A stretch of DNA of 64,000 nucleotides from Bacteroidia bacterium (GCA_030429955.1 JAUIGO010000006.1:1-64000); one strand, 5' to 3'. Positions 42,964 to 52,981 are shown, counted from the first letter of the stretch. Numbers and translations are program-made. The notes: generated from the letters alone by a model not told the origin.

Positions 42964-45081
42964 ATGCCAAATAAAGGAAATAGAAAAGTTGTAATATTTG
43001 CTGGAGCATTGATGATTTTATTTGCACTAATGTTCAAATTATATATTGGTACCTCAAGCACTAGTGACATAAATACTAATTTAGAGGCAGAACATTCTGT
43101 CAAAACAAACTATTACGCACATCTACCGTTCTGGGAATCTCCATATCAACCGTTTAAAGGAGCTTCTCCCATAACTAAAGCAGAAGCAGACGAACGTATT
43201 CATTTACAATTTGATTATGACAAAGACAACAGAATTGTAGCTGTACATGTTAAATTAGGCGAACATTATAAAGAATTTGAAGGCTTTTTCGGTAACCTTT
43301 ATATCAATGCACCACTAACCAAAGTATTTTATGATGAAAACGAAGAACGTCACAGTTTTTATGATCGATTTGGAAACCAAACTACTGTGCAAGGTCAAGT
43401 ATTCACCAAAGTATATGAAAAAGATGCACATGGCAGAAATATAAAACTATCGTTCTTAAACGAATCAGGTGAAACAACTGTCGATATGTTTGGAGTACAA
43501 CATTACTTCTGGCTGCATCAAGCCGATGGTAGTATTATAGAAGAACGGTTAGATGCCAAAGGAGATATAGTACCGTTACGAGGTCAATTTGAATTGTTAC
43601 GCACCAGAATGTTTTTTGATAACCAAGGGTATTTTAAAACCCTTCAGAATATTGATGATAATGGTAACATGGTAAACACTAAAAATGGTGTGGCACAATT
43701 TCATTATTATTATGATAAGCAAGGACGATTTGATCGTTGGGAAGTTTATGATGCCAGTGGAAACAAAGTAATAGGACCATCTAACACATCTGGAGAACAA
43801 AACATACATGACCAATATGATTTAAAGAATATTGTTTTTTTTGATACCAAAGGCAATCCAGCTACACATTGGTCTGGAGCGCAGATATGGCATTTTGAAG
43901 TGGATCACTTTGGTAATCGCATTGCTTTAGAATTTCAAGATGCCAATGGAAAGCCTATGAATGCCTATAACGACTATGCCAAGCGAGTTTGGGAGTGGTC
44001 CAGCGATGGGAGATTTTTATTATCTGAATCTTATTTTGATGAGAAAGGACAGCCAATAAACCATAAACTCACTGGGATTCATAAAATAATCCATTCAAGA
44101 AACAAACAAGGTGTAATAATAGGTTCAAAAAATTATGATGCTAATAATAATCTAATTGAACAAGAGAGTAAAAAACATATAACTAAATACTATTCTAATT
44201 TAGCAGGGATTATTTCCCCTAATTTGAAATACTTGGGAAGAGGAGAAATATCTCAGGAAGAAGCTAAGACATTAAAACATTATCAATTTATTTATGATGG
44301 AGACAGGCTATTGAAAATTCAATATTTTGATAAGAGCCAGCCAAATAATAATAGTTATTATGGTACACACGAGGTAAGGTATAATTATTTAGATGATAAG
44401 CTTATTAGGTCATACTACAATGCAGAAGGCAAAATGTCTACCACCTATAGACACTATTACTTAGGAATTGCTATTCATCAGGAGGTTTTTGAATTAGATA
44501 AAAACAATAACAAAATTTCTTTGGTATTGAAAGACTCTTTAAACAACCAAATTGAAAGCGGAATAGGTTCTTACTCATTTAAATTTGAAAAAATTGACGA
44601 TAACACTTTTCTTCAAAGGCAGTTCAAAAAAGATGGTAGCCCGAATGTATTAACTCCATATTTTCCTTTTTATAATTCTAAAATTTCCACAACAAAAAAA
44701 GGTCTTCTATACTCAATAACCAATGTTGATACCGAAGGAAACTTAACTATGAATGAAGAAGCAGGATACGCCTCTATAGTCTTTGATTTTGATGAATATG
44801 GTAATGAACTAGGTTGGTCTTTTAAAGATACTTCCAACAACTTATCCAATAGAAAAAATTATTTAAATATGGATTATGGTTTTGCGAAAGTGGTTTATAA
44901 ATTTAATTGGGAGAAAAAAAGTTTGGGTTTACATACAGGTTTTGAAGAGGCTTACTTTGATGAAGAAAACAAGCCTACTGAAAACGATAAAGGGATTCAT
45001 CTTATTAATTATGAATTTGATAAAAATGGAGTTCTTTTGAGATTGAAGAGATACAATTTGGATGGTATAGAAGTTAAATAA
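42964..45081 (+). CDS. Large membrane-anchored YD-like repeat protein with internal duplication
   Basis: 705 residues. A short basic cytosolic start precedes one helix (VVIFAGALMILFALMFKLYIG, ~9-29), so it is anchored rather than cleaved. Two modules follow, beginning near Tyr50 (NYYAHLPFWESPY) and near Tyr409 (KYYSNLAGI). Each has Y-D/N-G rich repeats such as YDKDNRIVA, FDNQGYF, YDKQGRFDRW, FDTKGNPA and FDEYGNELGW, resembling YD/RHS or MORN-like beta repeats. No toxin domain, ALAL/PxxxxDPxG RHS core or known enzyme site is seen. Paralogous to the 42587 and 48887 genes; 35 bp after the first. Confidence 0.75.
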   Translation: MPNKGNRKVVIFAGALMILFALMFKLYIGTSSTSDINTNLEAEHSVKTNYYAHLPFWESPYQPFKGASPITKAEADERIHLQFDYDKDNRIVAVHVKLGEHYKEFEGFFGNLYINAPLTKVFYDENEERHSFYDRFGNQTTVQGQVFTKVYEKDAHGRNIKLSFLNESGETTVDMFGVQHYFWLHQADGSIIEERLDAKGDIVPLRGQFELLRTRMFFDNQGYFKTLQNIDDNGNMVNTKNGVAQFHYYYDKQGRFDRWEVYDASGNKVIGPSNTSGEQNIHDQYDLKNIVFFDTKGNPATHWSGAQIWHFEVDHFGNRIALEFQDANGKPMNAYNDYAKRVWEWSSDGRFLLSESYFDEKGQPINHKLTGIHKIIHSRNKQGVIIGSKNYDANNNLIEQESKKHITKYYSNLAGIISPNLKYLGRGEISQEEAKTLKHYQFIYDGDRLLKIQYFDKSQPNNNSYYGTHEVRYNYLDDKLIRSYYNAEGKMSTTYRHYYLGIAIHQEVFELDKNNNKISLVLKDSLNNQIESGIGSYSFKFEKIDDNTFLQRQFKKDGSPNVLTPYFPFYNSKISTTKKGLLYSITNVDTEGNLTMNEEAGYASIVFDFDEYGNELGWSFKDTSNNLSNRKNYLNMDYGFAKVVYKFNWEKKSLGLHTGFEEAYFDEENKPTENDKGIHLINYEFDKNGVLLRLKRYNLDGIEVK

Positions 45082-45190
45082 TCGGTAAAAATATTCATAT
45101 TACGAGTAACAAGATACAGCGTAATTTCTACTGTAAATAACAATAAGTAGTCTTGATGATTAGATAAAATATAATTAAAATGAATATGAA

Positions 45191-46438
45191 ATGAATAAAT
45201 TTTTATGTGTCTGTTTTGTGGTGTTTCACACTATTATGCATGGACAAAATCTGAATTTTAACCTATCTAACACATATATAAATCCTTTTGGGAAAGATAA
45301 AGATTTGGTGAGTTTTAATCCTTTGTTTAAGCTTAATAACCAAGTTATAATCAATAAAACAGAGCGCAAATCTATTAAGCAGTTGCCAAAAGATCTTAAA
45401 GGCAAAACTTTGGCTTATGGCTTTCTGTTTTTTGAAGGGAATTTAGCTTCTGAATTTAAAAAGGAAGTTGTTTTTTTGGTAAAAGATTACACCACTTCTC
45501 AAGCAAGCCTATACATTGATAAGAATGGAAATCTGGACTTTACTGATGATGGCCTACCAATAATGTTTAATAAAGAGGAGCTTATTATATCCTTAGAGAA
45601 TGAAAACAATAAATCGTCAGCATATCATTATAAATTAGGAAAGAGTAAGATTAGTCCTGAAAATGCTAGCAGTTTAAAAAATCGCTATGCTTCGAAATAT
45701 CCAGAAGCAACTATTGTAGAAGTGAGATATTGGCTAACCAACCAAAGGTTGTCTGTTAAACTATCTAAGCACATATTGAACGACAAGCCTATAACCATTC
45801 TTTTAAATGATGCTTCGGCAGATGGTATGTATACATTTGACACCACGGATTTTAGTGACAGGATTGTGATTGTTGAAGGACACATAGATGCAAACAAAGA
45901 CTTGAGTTCTTTTTTAAGATTAGGCGAGCCTATTGATAAAAATGCTGTGTTTATATTGTATGGAAAGACCTATGGAGTTAAGCATATCAATCAAGAAGGA
46001 AGTGTTTTGGAAATTGAAGAAACCAAATTGCGAACTAGTATAAAAACTAAGGTTGGCTCTAATGTTTCAGACTTAAACATAGAATTATTAAATGGAAGCA
46101 CTATTAACCTTAATGATTTAGTAGCTAATGATAACTATCTACTGCTCGATTTTGGAGGGACTTGGTGTGGTGGTTGCATTATGCAAGAACCTACGATTAA
46201 AAAAGTATTTCAAACCAAAAAAGTAAATATAGTAGGCATTTTTGATTATGATACTAAAACATCGGTTATCAATTATGTAAAAAAACATCATATAGAATGG
46301 CCAGTGGCGTTAATGACACCTCAATTAAAAGAGATGTTTTCAGTAAATGCTTATCCAACATATATATTAATAGCACCTAATAAACAAATTGAGTTGATAG
46401 AATTTAAATCAGAAAACATACTTAAACATTTTCAGTAA
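45191..46438 (+). CDS. Secreted TlpA-like thioredoxin-fold protein with long N-terminal domain
   Basis: 415 residues. Signal peptide to MHGQ (~19). Residues ~20-290 are a domain I do not recognise; it contains YIDKNGNLDFTDDG, an EF-hand-like Asp/Asn-rich loop, and a second strand-rich part. The C-terminal ~125 residues are a TlpA/AhpC-TSA fold with the redox motif WCGGC (Cys326, Cys329) in DFGGTWCGGCIMQEPTI and the cis-Pro region NAYPTYILIAPN. It probably reduces disulfides in the periplasm, possibly in a neighbour. It sits between the YD-like gene and the AraC pair. Confidence 0.82.
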   Translation: MNKFLCVCFVVFHTIMHGQNLNFNLSNTYINPFGKDKDLVSFNPLFKLNNQVIINKTERKSIKQLPKDLKGKTLAYGFLFFEGNLASEFKKEVVFLVKDYTTSQASLYIDKNGNLDFTDDGLPIMFNKEELIISLENENNKSSAYHYKLGKSKISPENASSLKNRYASKYPEATIVEVRYWLTNQRLSVKLSKHILNDKPITILLNDASADGMYTFDTTDFSDRIVIVEGHIDANKDLSSFLRLGEPIDKNAVFILYGKTYGVKHINQEGSVLEIEETKLRTSIKTKVGSNVSDLNIELLNGSTINLNDLVANDNYLLLDFGGTWCGGCIMQEPTIKKVFQTKKVNIVGIFDYDTKTSVINYVKKHHIEWPVALMTPQLKEMFSVNAYPTYILIAPNKQIELIEFKSENILKHFQ

Positions 46439-46556
46439 AAAACATTCAATTAAATTAAAACTTATCCTTACCATTAAATTCTTTAGGTTTTATTAACAAA
46501 AAATATTTGACTTAATTACCCTTTTTTTGTGATATTGCTTCATAAATTGTTTATAG

Positions 46557-47660
46557 ATGCTTGATATCTTATACGCTATTGCAGGATTTAATTTTTTATT
46601 TCTCACATTCTTTATTTGGTATTACAAATCTAAGTTAGATAGTGCCTATTATCTGTTTTCTTATTTCTTACTGGGTAAAGGTTTGACACTAATTTCTAAC
46701 TTCATTTTTAGTTTAGAATTAAACCAGTTATCTACTGAACTAATAAATGTGGCAATCATACTTAACTCAATGCTATTTTTTTATGCGCCATTCATTTATT
46801 TTTTTAGCATGCAAATCTGCAAAGGTTTTAGTTTTAAATCTGTAAGCTATATACACTTTCTACCATTTGCAATGTTTTTAATATTAAGTATGTCTCAAGT
46901 TATAATAGGTAGTATGGATCAAAACTCTAATTTGTTTCAGACAGTTAGTTTTTTAAAAGCTAAGTTTACCTATTTATACTTTGCTCAGGTAATTGGGTAT
47001 AGTGTATTAAGTTATAAGTTATTGATTGATACTGAGAAGAAGGATAGCAAGTTTAAAGCCTCGTTTAAATGGTTTAAGACCCTTATTTTTATTTTTATTG
47101 TAGTTTGGACTTTGTTTTTAGTATCCTCTATCAGCTTCGAATTACAGCAAGTACAACTCTCTAAATATTCAGAAATACTAGGTGTTATAAGTTTGATCAT
47201 ATTGTCTAACACCACTCTTTTTGCGTTATTGAAAAATCCTCAATTATTTTATATTAACCTTACCTTAAAAATGGGGTCTGCTGAAAATAATGAGGTGATT
47301 ACCAAAGAGAATTATAAAAAACTATGTAATATGATTTTAGAAAATGGGTTGTTTAGGCAAGCAGATCTTAAAGTGTCAGATCTTTCTGCTAAAATGGGTA
47401 TTTCAACCAGAAATGTTTCTGGATTAATAAAAGCCTACCACAATGGAAATTTCTATGATTTTATCAATTCCTTTAGAATTGAAGAGGCCAAGAAAATGCT
47501 TGCAGATGAAAATAATGATATGACCATTCTCTCAATTTTATACGAATCTGGATTTAACAGCAAATCGGTTTTTAATACCACATTTAAAAAGGTTGTAGGT
47601 ATTACACCTTCTCATTTTAGGGAAAAAAACTTAGAGGTTCAATTTTATAATAATTCTTAA
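46557..47660 (+). CDS. Membrane-anchored AraC-family regulator 1
   Basis: 367 residues. The first ~230 residues contain about seven hydrophobic helices. The C-terminal ~105 residues are an AraC/XylS DNA-binding domain with two helix-turn-helix units: DLSAKMGISTRNVSGLIKAYH and the signature ILYESGFNSKSVFNTTFKKVVGITPSHFRE. Such proteins sense envelope or membrane signals and act directly on DNA. The next gene starts on the base after its stop and has the same architecture, so the pair is co-expressed and may heterodimerise. Its location between cassette genes implies local control (inference). Confidence 0.88.
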   Translation: MLDILYAIAGFNFLFLTFFIWYYKSKLDSAYYLFSYFLLGKGLTLISNFIFSLELNQLSTELINVAIILNSMLFFYAPFIYFFSMQICKGFSFKSVSYIHFLPFAMFLILSMSQVIIGSMDQNSNLFQTVSFLKAKFTYLYFAQVIGYSVLSYKLLIDTEKKDSKFKASFKWFKTLIFIFIVVWTLFLVSSISFELQQVQLSKYSEILGVISLIILSNTTLFALLKNPQLFYINLTLKMGSAENNEVITKENYKKLCNMILENGLFRQADLKVSDLSAKMGISTRNVSGLIKAYHNGNFYDFINSFRIEEAKKMLADENNDMTILSILYESGFNSKSVFNTTFKKVVGITPSHFREKNLEVQFYNNS

Positions 47661-48803
47661 ATGGAATTAAGAGGTGTTATTCTTATTGATCTTTTAGGGT
47701 TCGGAGTCGCTTTTATTGGAGTATTTATCAGCTTGTTTTTTTTAAAGAAGTCGCTCTTCAAAGAACAACGATATTTATTTCTGTATCTGTCTATACTAAG
47801 TGTTACTTTAGAGCTACTTTACAAAACACTATTGTACAGTGGTATTATTGCTTACTACCCTAGTTTATTTTTGCCCGAACACTACTTCAATTTATCAATA
47901 TACCCTTTATTTTTATTTTTTATTTGGACCTTTACCAAAAAAGAGTATAAGCTACAGAAGCTCCACCTTTTTGTACTACTTGTAGTTATTTGCTTTGGAG
48001 CTTATCCTTATTTAAAAAGCTTGTTGATTTCAACCGAATTAAAAAGCGAAATGATTGCTAAGTTTTATGAAGATACTAGACCAGGTCCATTTAATTATTG
48101 GACCACCTTAAAAACTTTTTTACAAGGCACCTTAGTACCATTGCTTTTTTTAGTGCCTATGCTATGGTCTTTCATAATCTTTAAAAGATATAACTTAAAT
48201 ATTAAAAATGCTCGATTGGTTAATTTAGTCTTAGCAACTGTTGTTATTTACTTTTGTTATAGTCAGTTTTCAAATCTTATTTACAAGGGCTTATACGCAA
48301 TGACACATTACTCAATGATAGAATGGCCAGTTGATATTGTTTTTTTATCGTCTTTATGTGTTTTATTTTGTGTGTTGGCAATGAAGGTAAATACAGGAAG
48401 CACTTTTTTCCCAGAACAGAAATATGCCACTAGTTCTATAAAAAGCAATACTTATGATGACCTTATTACAAAACTTAGAAATAATATTGAAAGTCAAAAA
48501 TTATATTTAAACGGTAAGTTTACCTTAGACGATCTGGCAAAATCAGTAAATACAAACCCTAAATATTTGTCGCAAGCTATCAATCATGGTTTGGAATTAA
48601 GTTTTGTAGACTTTATTAATAAGTATAGAGTTGAAGAAGCAAAAAAACAGTTGTTAGAAGCAGATAACAAAGTGCTAACTTTAGAAGCTATTGGCCTAAA
48701 GTCAGGGTTTAACTCTAAGTCTTCTTTTTTTAGAGCATTTAAAAAACATACCAGCCTTACACCTAAACAGTTCATAGATAATAAAACAAGTGTCAATTCT
48801 TGA
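47661..48803 (+). CDS. Membrane-anchored AraC-family regulator 2
   Basis: 380 residues. About seven N-terminal hydrophobic helices (residues ~5-240) precede a C-terminal AraC domain: TLDDLAKSVNTNPKYLSQAIN and GLKSGFNSKSSFFRAFKKHTSLTPKQF. The DNA-binding half is clearly related to that of the upstream gene (GFNSKS.F...FKK....TP), while the membrane half differs, so the two probably see different or complementary signals. The start codon touches the preceding stop codon. Confidence 0.88.
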   Translation: MELRGVILIDLLGFGVAFIGVFISLFFLKKSLFKEQRYLFLYLSILSVTLELLYKTLLYSGIIAYYPSLFLPEHYFNLSIYPLFLFFIWTFTKKEYKLQKLHLFVLLVVICFGAYPYLKSLLISTELKSEMIAKFYEDTRPGPFNYWTTLKTFLQGTLVPLLFLVPMLWSFIIFKRYNLNIKNARLVNLVLATVVIYFCYSQFSNLIYKGLYAMTHYSMIEWPVDIVFLSSLCVLFCVLAMKVNTGSTFFPEQKYATSSIKSNTYDDLITKLRNNIESQKLYLNGKFTLDDLAKSVNTNPKYLSQAINHGLELSFVDFINKYRVEEAKKQLLEADNKVLTLEAIGLKSGFNSKSSFFRAFKKHTSLTPKQFIDNKTSVNS

Positions 48804-48886
48804 ATTGCATCCTGCGAGCTTAATATTTATAGTGCTTCTTAGTCATTTCTAAAGATATTTGACAAACATTCAAATTATTATTAGAT

Positions 48887-50128
48887 ATGAAAAAATTACT
48901 GTTGCTTCTTTTTATTATTGTTGGCAAAACAAACTTTGCTTCAAATTCAAATAATACCAATAGGGTAGTTTATTATTCTACAGTTGAATTTGTTGAAACA
49001 CCACTCTCAGAAATTAAGGGAAGTATTCCATTGGCTAAAGATATAGCTATGAAACGCAACCACTATAGGTTTGAATATGATAATTTAAACAGAATAAAAA
49101 CCATTTCATTTTTTAATGGCAAGGAACCTCGACATCCAAACCACACCGCTAACCTATTTACCTTAGCTCATAAAATGGAGTTTACCTATGCAAAAAATGT
49201 TGAGAATATTACTTTTTACGATATTAAAGGCAACCCTGTTGATGTGTTGGATAATGTATATCGCTTTACTTATAAATTAAATGAGTTAGGATACCGAAGC
49301 CAGCTTAGCTTTTTTGATAAAAATAATAATCAAGTTGAAAATGGTTGGAACATATTTGAGTACAATTGGACGTATCATTCTGACGGTTCTATAATAGAAA
49401 AAAGAGTTAATAAAAATGGCGATGAGATTGCCATAAGACCAGGTTTTGAGTTTTATAGATTGCATTTGTTTTTCAATATAAAAGGACATATTGCTTTAAT
49501 GCAACAAATTGATGCAGATGGAAACATGATAGAAAATGAGTCTGGTGCAGCACAGGATAACATTACAACTAATGCCTATGGTAATTTTATGAAATGGGAA
49601 GTTTTAGATAAAAATAATAAATTAGAAAAGGGTAACGGACCAGATATTGCTATAGGGATTCAAACATTCAATGAATTTGGTTATGAGACAGGTTTAGAGC
49701 ACAGAGATGAACACAATAATTTGGTATATAGTGCTTATGGCATATGCATTAGTAAAACCAAGTTTGATGCTTTTGGAAATATTAAAGAAAGAAAGTTTTA
49801 TGGTCCAGACAGCAAACCAGCAAATCATAAACTTGCAGGTTATCATAGCCTTAAGATACAATGGGACTCAAAAGGAAATAGAAGAACTAGTTTGTCTTAT
49901 TACGGATTGATTGATGAACCTGCTTTACATAAGTCTAGAGGGTATCACAAAGTGGCTTATCAGTACACAAAGAAAGGTTTGTTGAAGCAAATACAGTATT
50001 TAGACACGAATTTGAAACCTGTTAACAGAAAAGATAATGGTGTTGCTCAGGTTGTCTATAACTATGACAAAGAAGGTAAGCTAATATCAACAGAGAGGCT
50101 TAACACTAAACATCAAAAAGTAAATTAA
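48887..50128 (+). CDS. Secreted YD-like repeat protein, single module
   Basis: 413 residues. Signal peptide to ~NFAS (residue ~19). One full module: VYYSTVEFVETPLSEIKGSIPLAK, RFEYDNLNRIKT, ENITFYDIKGNP, YHSDGSIIEKRVNKNGDEIAI, FFNIKGHIALMQQIDADGNM, and several later YD-type repeats (FDAFGNIKERKFYG, YDKEGKLIST). It aligns with the first module of the protein at 42964 (HQADGSIIEERLDAKGDIVPL, NGNM, ANHKLAGYH versus INHKLTGIH). Role unknown; surface or periplasmic binding is plausible. The serine hydrolase gene starts 2 bp after its stop. Confidence 0.75.
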   Translation: MKKLLLLLFIIVGKTNFASNSNNTNRVVYYSTVEFVETPLSEIKGSIPLAKDIAMKRNHYRFEYDNLNRIKTISFFNGKEPRHPNHTANLFTLAHKMEFTYAKNVENITFYDIKGNPVDVLDNVYRFTYKLNELGYRSQLSFFDKNNNQVENGWNIFEYNWTYHSDGSIIEKRVNKNGDEIAIRPGFEFYRLHLFFNIKGHIALMQQIDADGNMIENESGAAQDNITTNAYGNFMKWEVLDKNNKLEKGNGPDIAIGIQTFNEFGYETGLEHRDEHNNLVYSAYGICISKTKFDAFGNIKERKFYGPDSKPANHKLAGYHSLKIQWDSKGNRRTSLSYYGLIDEPALHKSRGYHKVAYQYTKKGLLKQIQYLDTNLKPVNRKDNGVAQVVYNYDKEGKLISTERLNTKHQKVN

Positions 50129-50130
50129 GA

Positions 50131-51228
50131 ATGATCAATTTAAAAATATTTCTATTTCAATGTTTTGTTCTATTTGCTTTACATGGGTTTTCACAGAACA
50201 ATAAAAAACTGCTTGGGCAAGAGCTTGACAACATGTTAAATCAATATCATAATAATGTCCAACTCAATGGGACAGTTCTGGTGGCAAAACAAGGAGAAGT
50301 ACTATATCAAAAATCATTTGGTAAAGCTGATATAAGTAAAAATATTCAAAACACTTTAGATACTAAATTCTCTATAGGTTCTTTAACTAAATCGTTTACA
50401 GCAATAGCAGTGATGCAATTGTATGAAAAAGGACTATTAAAGTTGCATGAACCTATTAAAACCTATGTGCCAGAGTTAAACACATTACTTGGAAAACTGA
50501 CGCTTCATCAACTTATGAAAAATATATCAGGCTTACCTGTGCATCTTAACAGAATTACCAACCTTGAGTATAGAGACATAACCTCTGAAGAACTTATAGC
50601 GTTGTACAATGACAAAGCTACCTTAGCCTTTGAACCAGGAACAGAATATAGTTATTCTAACCTTAATTATCAGCTGGCTTCAATTGTTGTAGAAAAAATA
50701 TCTAGGTTGTCTTTTGAGACCTATTTAAATCGATATGTTTTTAGCCCAGTTGATATGATAAATAGTGGAGTAGAAAAAACACATAATCACCCTTATGATA
50801 AAGCTAAAGGATATGATATAATTAACGGTAAGCTTGTAAAATCAGAACGGAATTATATGGCTTACGCCAAAGGAGGAGGAGATATTTATACCACAGCCAT
50901 AGATCTTTTAAAATGGGATCAAGCATTATATTCAAATAGTATAATATCAAATAATTCCAAAAATATTCTGTTTGATGGTAATCCTGATATTTATGATGGT
51001 TATGGTTACGGATTTAAAGTTAAATACTACAACAGGCATTCAGCTACTAAAGGCAAAATTGTAAGACATGGTGGTTCAATGTATGGTTATATCTGTAATA
51101 TCAATAGATATTTAGATGATCAGGTTACCATTATTATTCTTGGTAATATTAGACCCTTCCCAATAATGGAAATTAACAATACAATAGAAGATAAGCTGTA
51201 TAAATTTTGCATCTTACCTTGCAAATAG
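50131..51228 (+). CDS. Secreted serine hydrolase, class C beta-lactamase/PBP4*-like
   Basis: 365 residues. Signal peptide to GFSQ (~22). Motifs of the beta-lactamase family PF00144: SLTK (Ser84, Lys87) in FSIGSLTKSFTAIAV, the YSN motif in YSYSNLNYQLASIV, and HGG in RHGGSMYGY in place of KTG. Such proteins are mostly D-aminopeptidases, esterases or PBP-like enzymes and seldom true beta-lactamases. It starts 2 bp after the YD-like gene, so it is translationally linked to that protein and is the last gene of the cassette. Confidence 0.9.
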   Translation: MINLKIFLFQCFVLFALHGFSQNNKKLLGQELDNMLNQYHNNVQLNGTVLVAKQGEVLYQKSFGKADISKNIQNTLDTKFSIGSLTKSFTAIAVMQLYEKGLLKLHEPIKTYVPELNTLLGKLTLHQLMKNISGLPVHLNRITNLEYRDITSEELIALYNDKATLAFEPGTEYSYSNLNYQLASIVVEKISRLSFETYLNRYVFSPVDMINSGVEKTHNHPYDKAKGYDIINGKLVKSERNYMAYAKGGGDIYTTAIDLLKWDQALYSNSIISNNSKNILFDGNPDIYDGYGYGFKVKYYNRHSATKGKIVRHGGSMYGYICNINRYLDDQVTIIILGNIRPFPIMEINNTIEDKLYKFCILPCK

Positions 51229-51334
51229 ATGATGAATTAGGTGGTAAGAAGGAAGATAATTTCAATTTAAACTGTAACGTTTCCGTTAAAAAAGCATCTT
51301 ACTAGTATAACTAATCAATCAAAAATCAATCAAA

Positions 51335-52981
51335 ATGAAAAAAGTATTATTTTTCATCGCCTTTCTTATGGTGATGATGTCGTATGCCCAAAATCATCTT
51401 ACAGCTTCTCAATGGCAAGAAGACCTCAAGTTTCTTCAAGAAACCGTTCATCAGGATTATCCATTCTTATTCAAAAAAACTACTGCAAAAGAATTTGATG
51501 CTGCTGTAGAACAACTGAACTCCGAAATTCCAAACTTACAAGATCACGAAATTGTTGTTGGTATTGCACGAATTGTATCCTCGTTCAAATATGGACATAC
51601 AGACATCAGCTTCAGACAAGACCCTTTTACCTTTAGTCAGTTGCCATTTAACCTCTATCACTTTAGTGATGGTGTTTATATTCAAGGGACTCACAAAGAC
51701 TATCAAAACACATTAGGAGCAAAGGTTATTGCTGTGGAATCCACTCCAATTGCAAAAGCATTGGAAGCCATTTATCCTGTGGTTCCAGTTGAAAATGAGC
51801 AATACTTTAAGGCTTTTGGATTGAATTACTTGAAATTTCCAGAAGTGCTTCATGCTCAAAAAATCACGTCTACTTTAAAATCATCTATTGAATTGACTTT
51901 AGAAAAAGATGGTAAAACATTTAAACAAATCTTTAAAGCCTTGCCAAAAGGTGAGCGCGTTCCAGTGACTTACAACTTAGTAAAACAAGAAGGGGATTGG
52001 CTGGACGCAAGAAATCAAGATGAGACGCCTTATTACCTGAAGAATTTAGATAAAATCTATTATTACGAATATTTAGCTGATGAAAAAACGGTGTATGTAA
52101 GACATAGCCAAATACAAGATGATCCTTCAGAGGCTATTCCAGCCTTTTATAAACGTGTATTCGACTTTATTGATAGTAACGATGTAGAAAAATTGGTGAT
52201 TGATGTAAGATTGAATGGTGGAGGAAACAACTACAAAAACAAACCTATCATTACAGGCATTATTGAATCTGAAAAAATAAATAAAGTAGGAAAACTCTTT
52301 GTCATTATTGGCAGACGCACCTTTTCTGCATGTCAGAACTTGGTAAACGAAATGAGTAATTACACCAATGCCATCTTTATTGGAGAGCCAACTGCTGAGA
52401 ACATTAATTTTTATGGAGACAATAGAACCGTAACCTTGCCAAACAGTAAAATTCCAACTTATTTGTCGTTTGCTTGGTGGCAGGACAAACCGCAATGGGA
52501 AAATGCTGATTGGTTAGCACCTCACACTGCAGTAGATATGAGTTTTGAACAATACAAGACCAACCAAGATCCAGTTTTGGAAGCTGCGCTTTCTTATTCA
52601 GGAGAAGGTTATGTGCTTAATCCAATGCAGTATTTGACAGAATTATTTACAACTGGTCAGATAGAAAAGTTAAAAACAGAAGCAGCACAAATGGTTAAAG
52701 ACCCAAAATATAAGTTTTTTGACTTTGAAGGTGAAATTAATAAAGCTGGATATAATGTTCTGGGAAGTTGTCAAACCAAAGAAGCTATATTCATTTTTCA
52801 AATGGTTGCAGATTTGTTTCCGGATTCTGCCAATGCTTGGGATAGCTTGGCCGAAGCATATTTAAAAGTAGGAGATAAAGCAAAAGCATTAGAGTATTAC
52901 AATAAGGCTTTAAAGATGGATCCTAATGGAGAAACTGGGAAGCATGCTAGTGAAATGATTAAGGAAATTAATCAGAACTGA
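51335..52981 (+). CDS. Secreted S41-type peptidase-like protein with C-terminal TPR
   Basis: 548 residues. Signal peptide to SYAQ (~19). A helical N-terminal segment (QWQEDLKFLQETVHQDYPFLF) precedes an S41 core with VIDVRLNGGGNNY and GRRTFSACQNLVNEM, where the Ser is the presumed nucleophile, then IGEPTAENINFYGD. The C-terminal ~60 residues are a TPR pair (ANAWDSLAEAYLKVGDKAKALEYYNKAL). No PDZ domain is visible. Probably periplasmic or surface proteolysis. It has its own upstream gap of 106 bp. Confidence 0.87.
   Translation: MKKVLFFIAFLMVMMSYAQNHLTASQWQEDLKFLQETVHQDYPFLFKKTTAKEFDAAVEQLNSEIPNLQDHEIVVGIARIVSSFKYGHTDISFRQDPFTFSQLPFNLYHFSDGVYIQGTHKDYQNTLGAKVIAVESTPIAKALEAIYPVVPVENEQYFKAFGLNYLKFPEVLHAQKITSTLKSSIELTLEKDGKTFKQIFKALPKGERVPVTYNLVKQEGDWLDARNQDETPYYLKNLDKIYYYEYLADEKTVYVRHSQIQDDPSEAIPAFYKRVFDFIDSNDVEKLVIDVRLNGGGNNYKNKPIITGIIESEKINKVGKLFVIIGRRTFSACQNLVNEMSNYTNAIFIGEPTAENINFYGDNRTVTLPNSKIPTYLSFAWWQDKPQWENADWLAPHTAVDMSFEQYKTNQDPVLEAALSYSGEGYVLNPMQYLTELFTTGQIEKLKTEAAQMVKDPKYKFFDFEGEINKAGYNVLGSCQTKEAIFIFQMVADLFPDSANAWDSLAEAYLKVGDKAKALEYYNKALKMDPNGETGKHASEMIKEINQN

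Noticed and set aside
42964-50128. RHS/YD polymorphic toxin with immunity gene
   Set aside because: No RHS core motif, no C-terminal toxin domain and no small immunity-like ORF after the YD-like genes.
50131-51228. Calling the serine hydrolase a class C beta-lactamase
   Set aside because: SxTK and YSN are generic to PF00144, HGG replaces KTG, and context is a secreted-protein cassette rather than a resistance locus.
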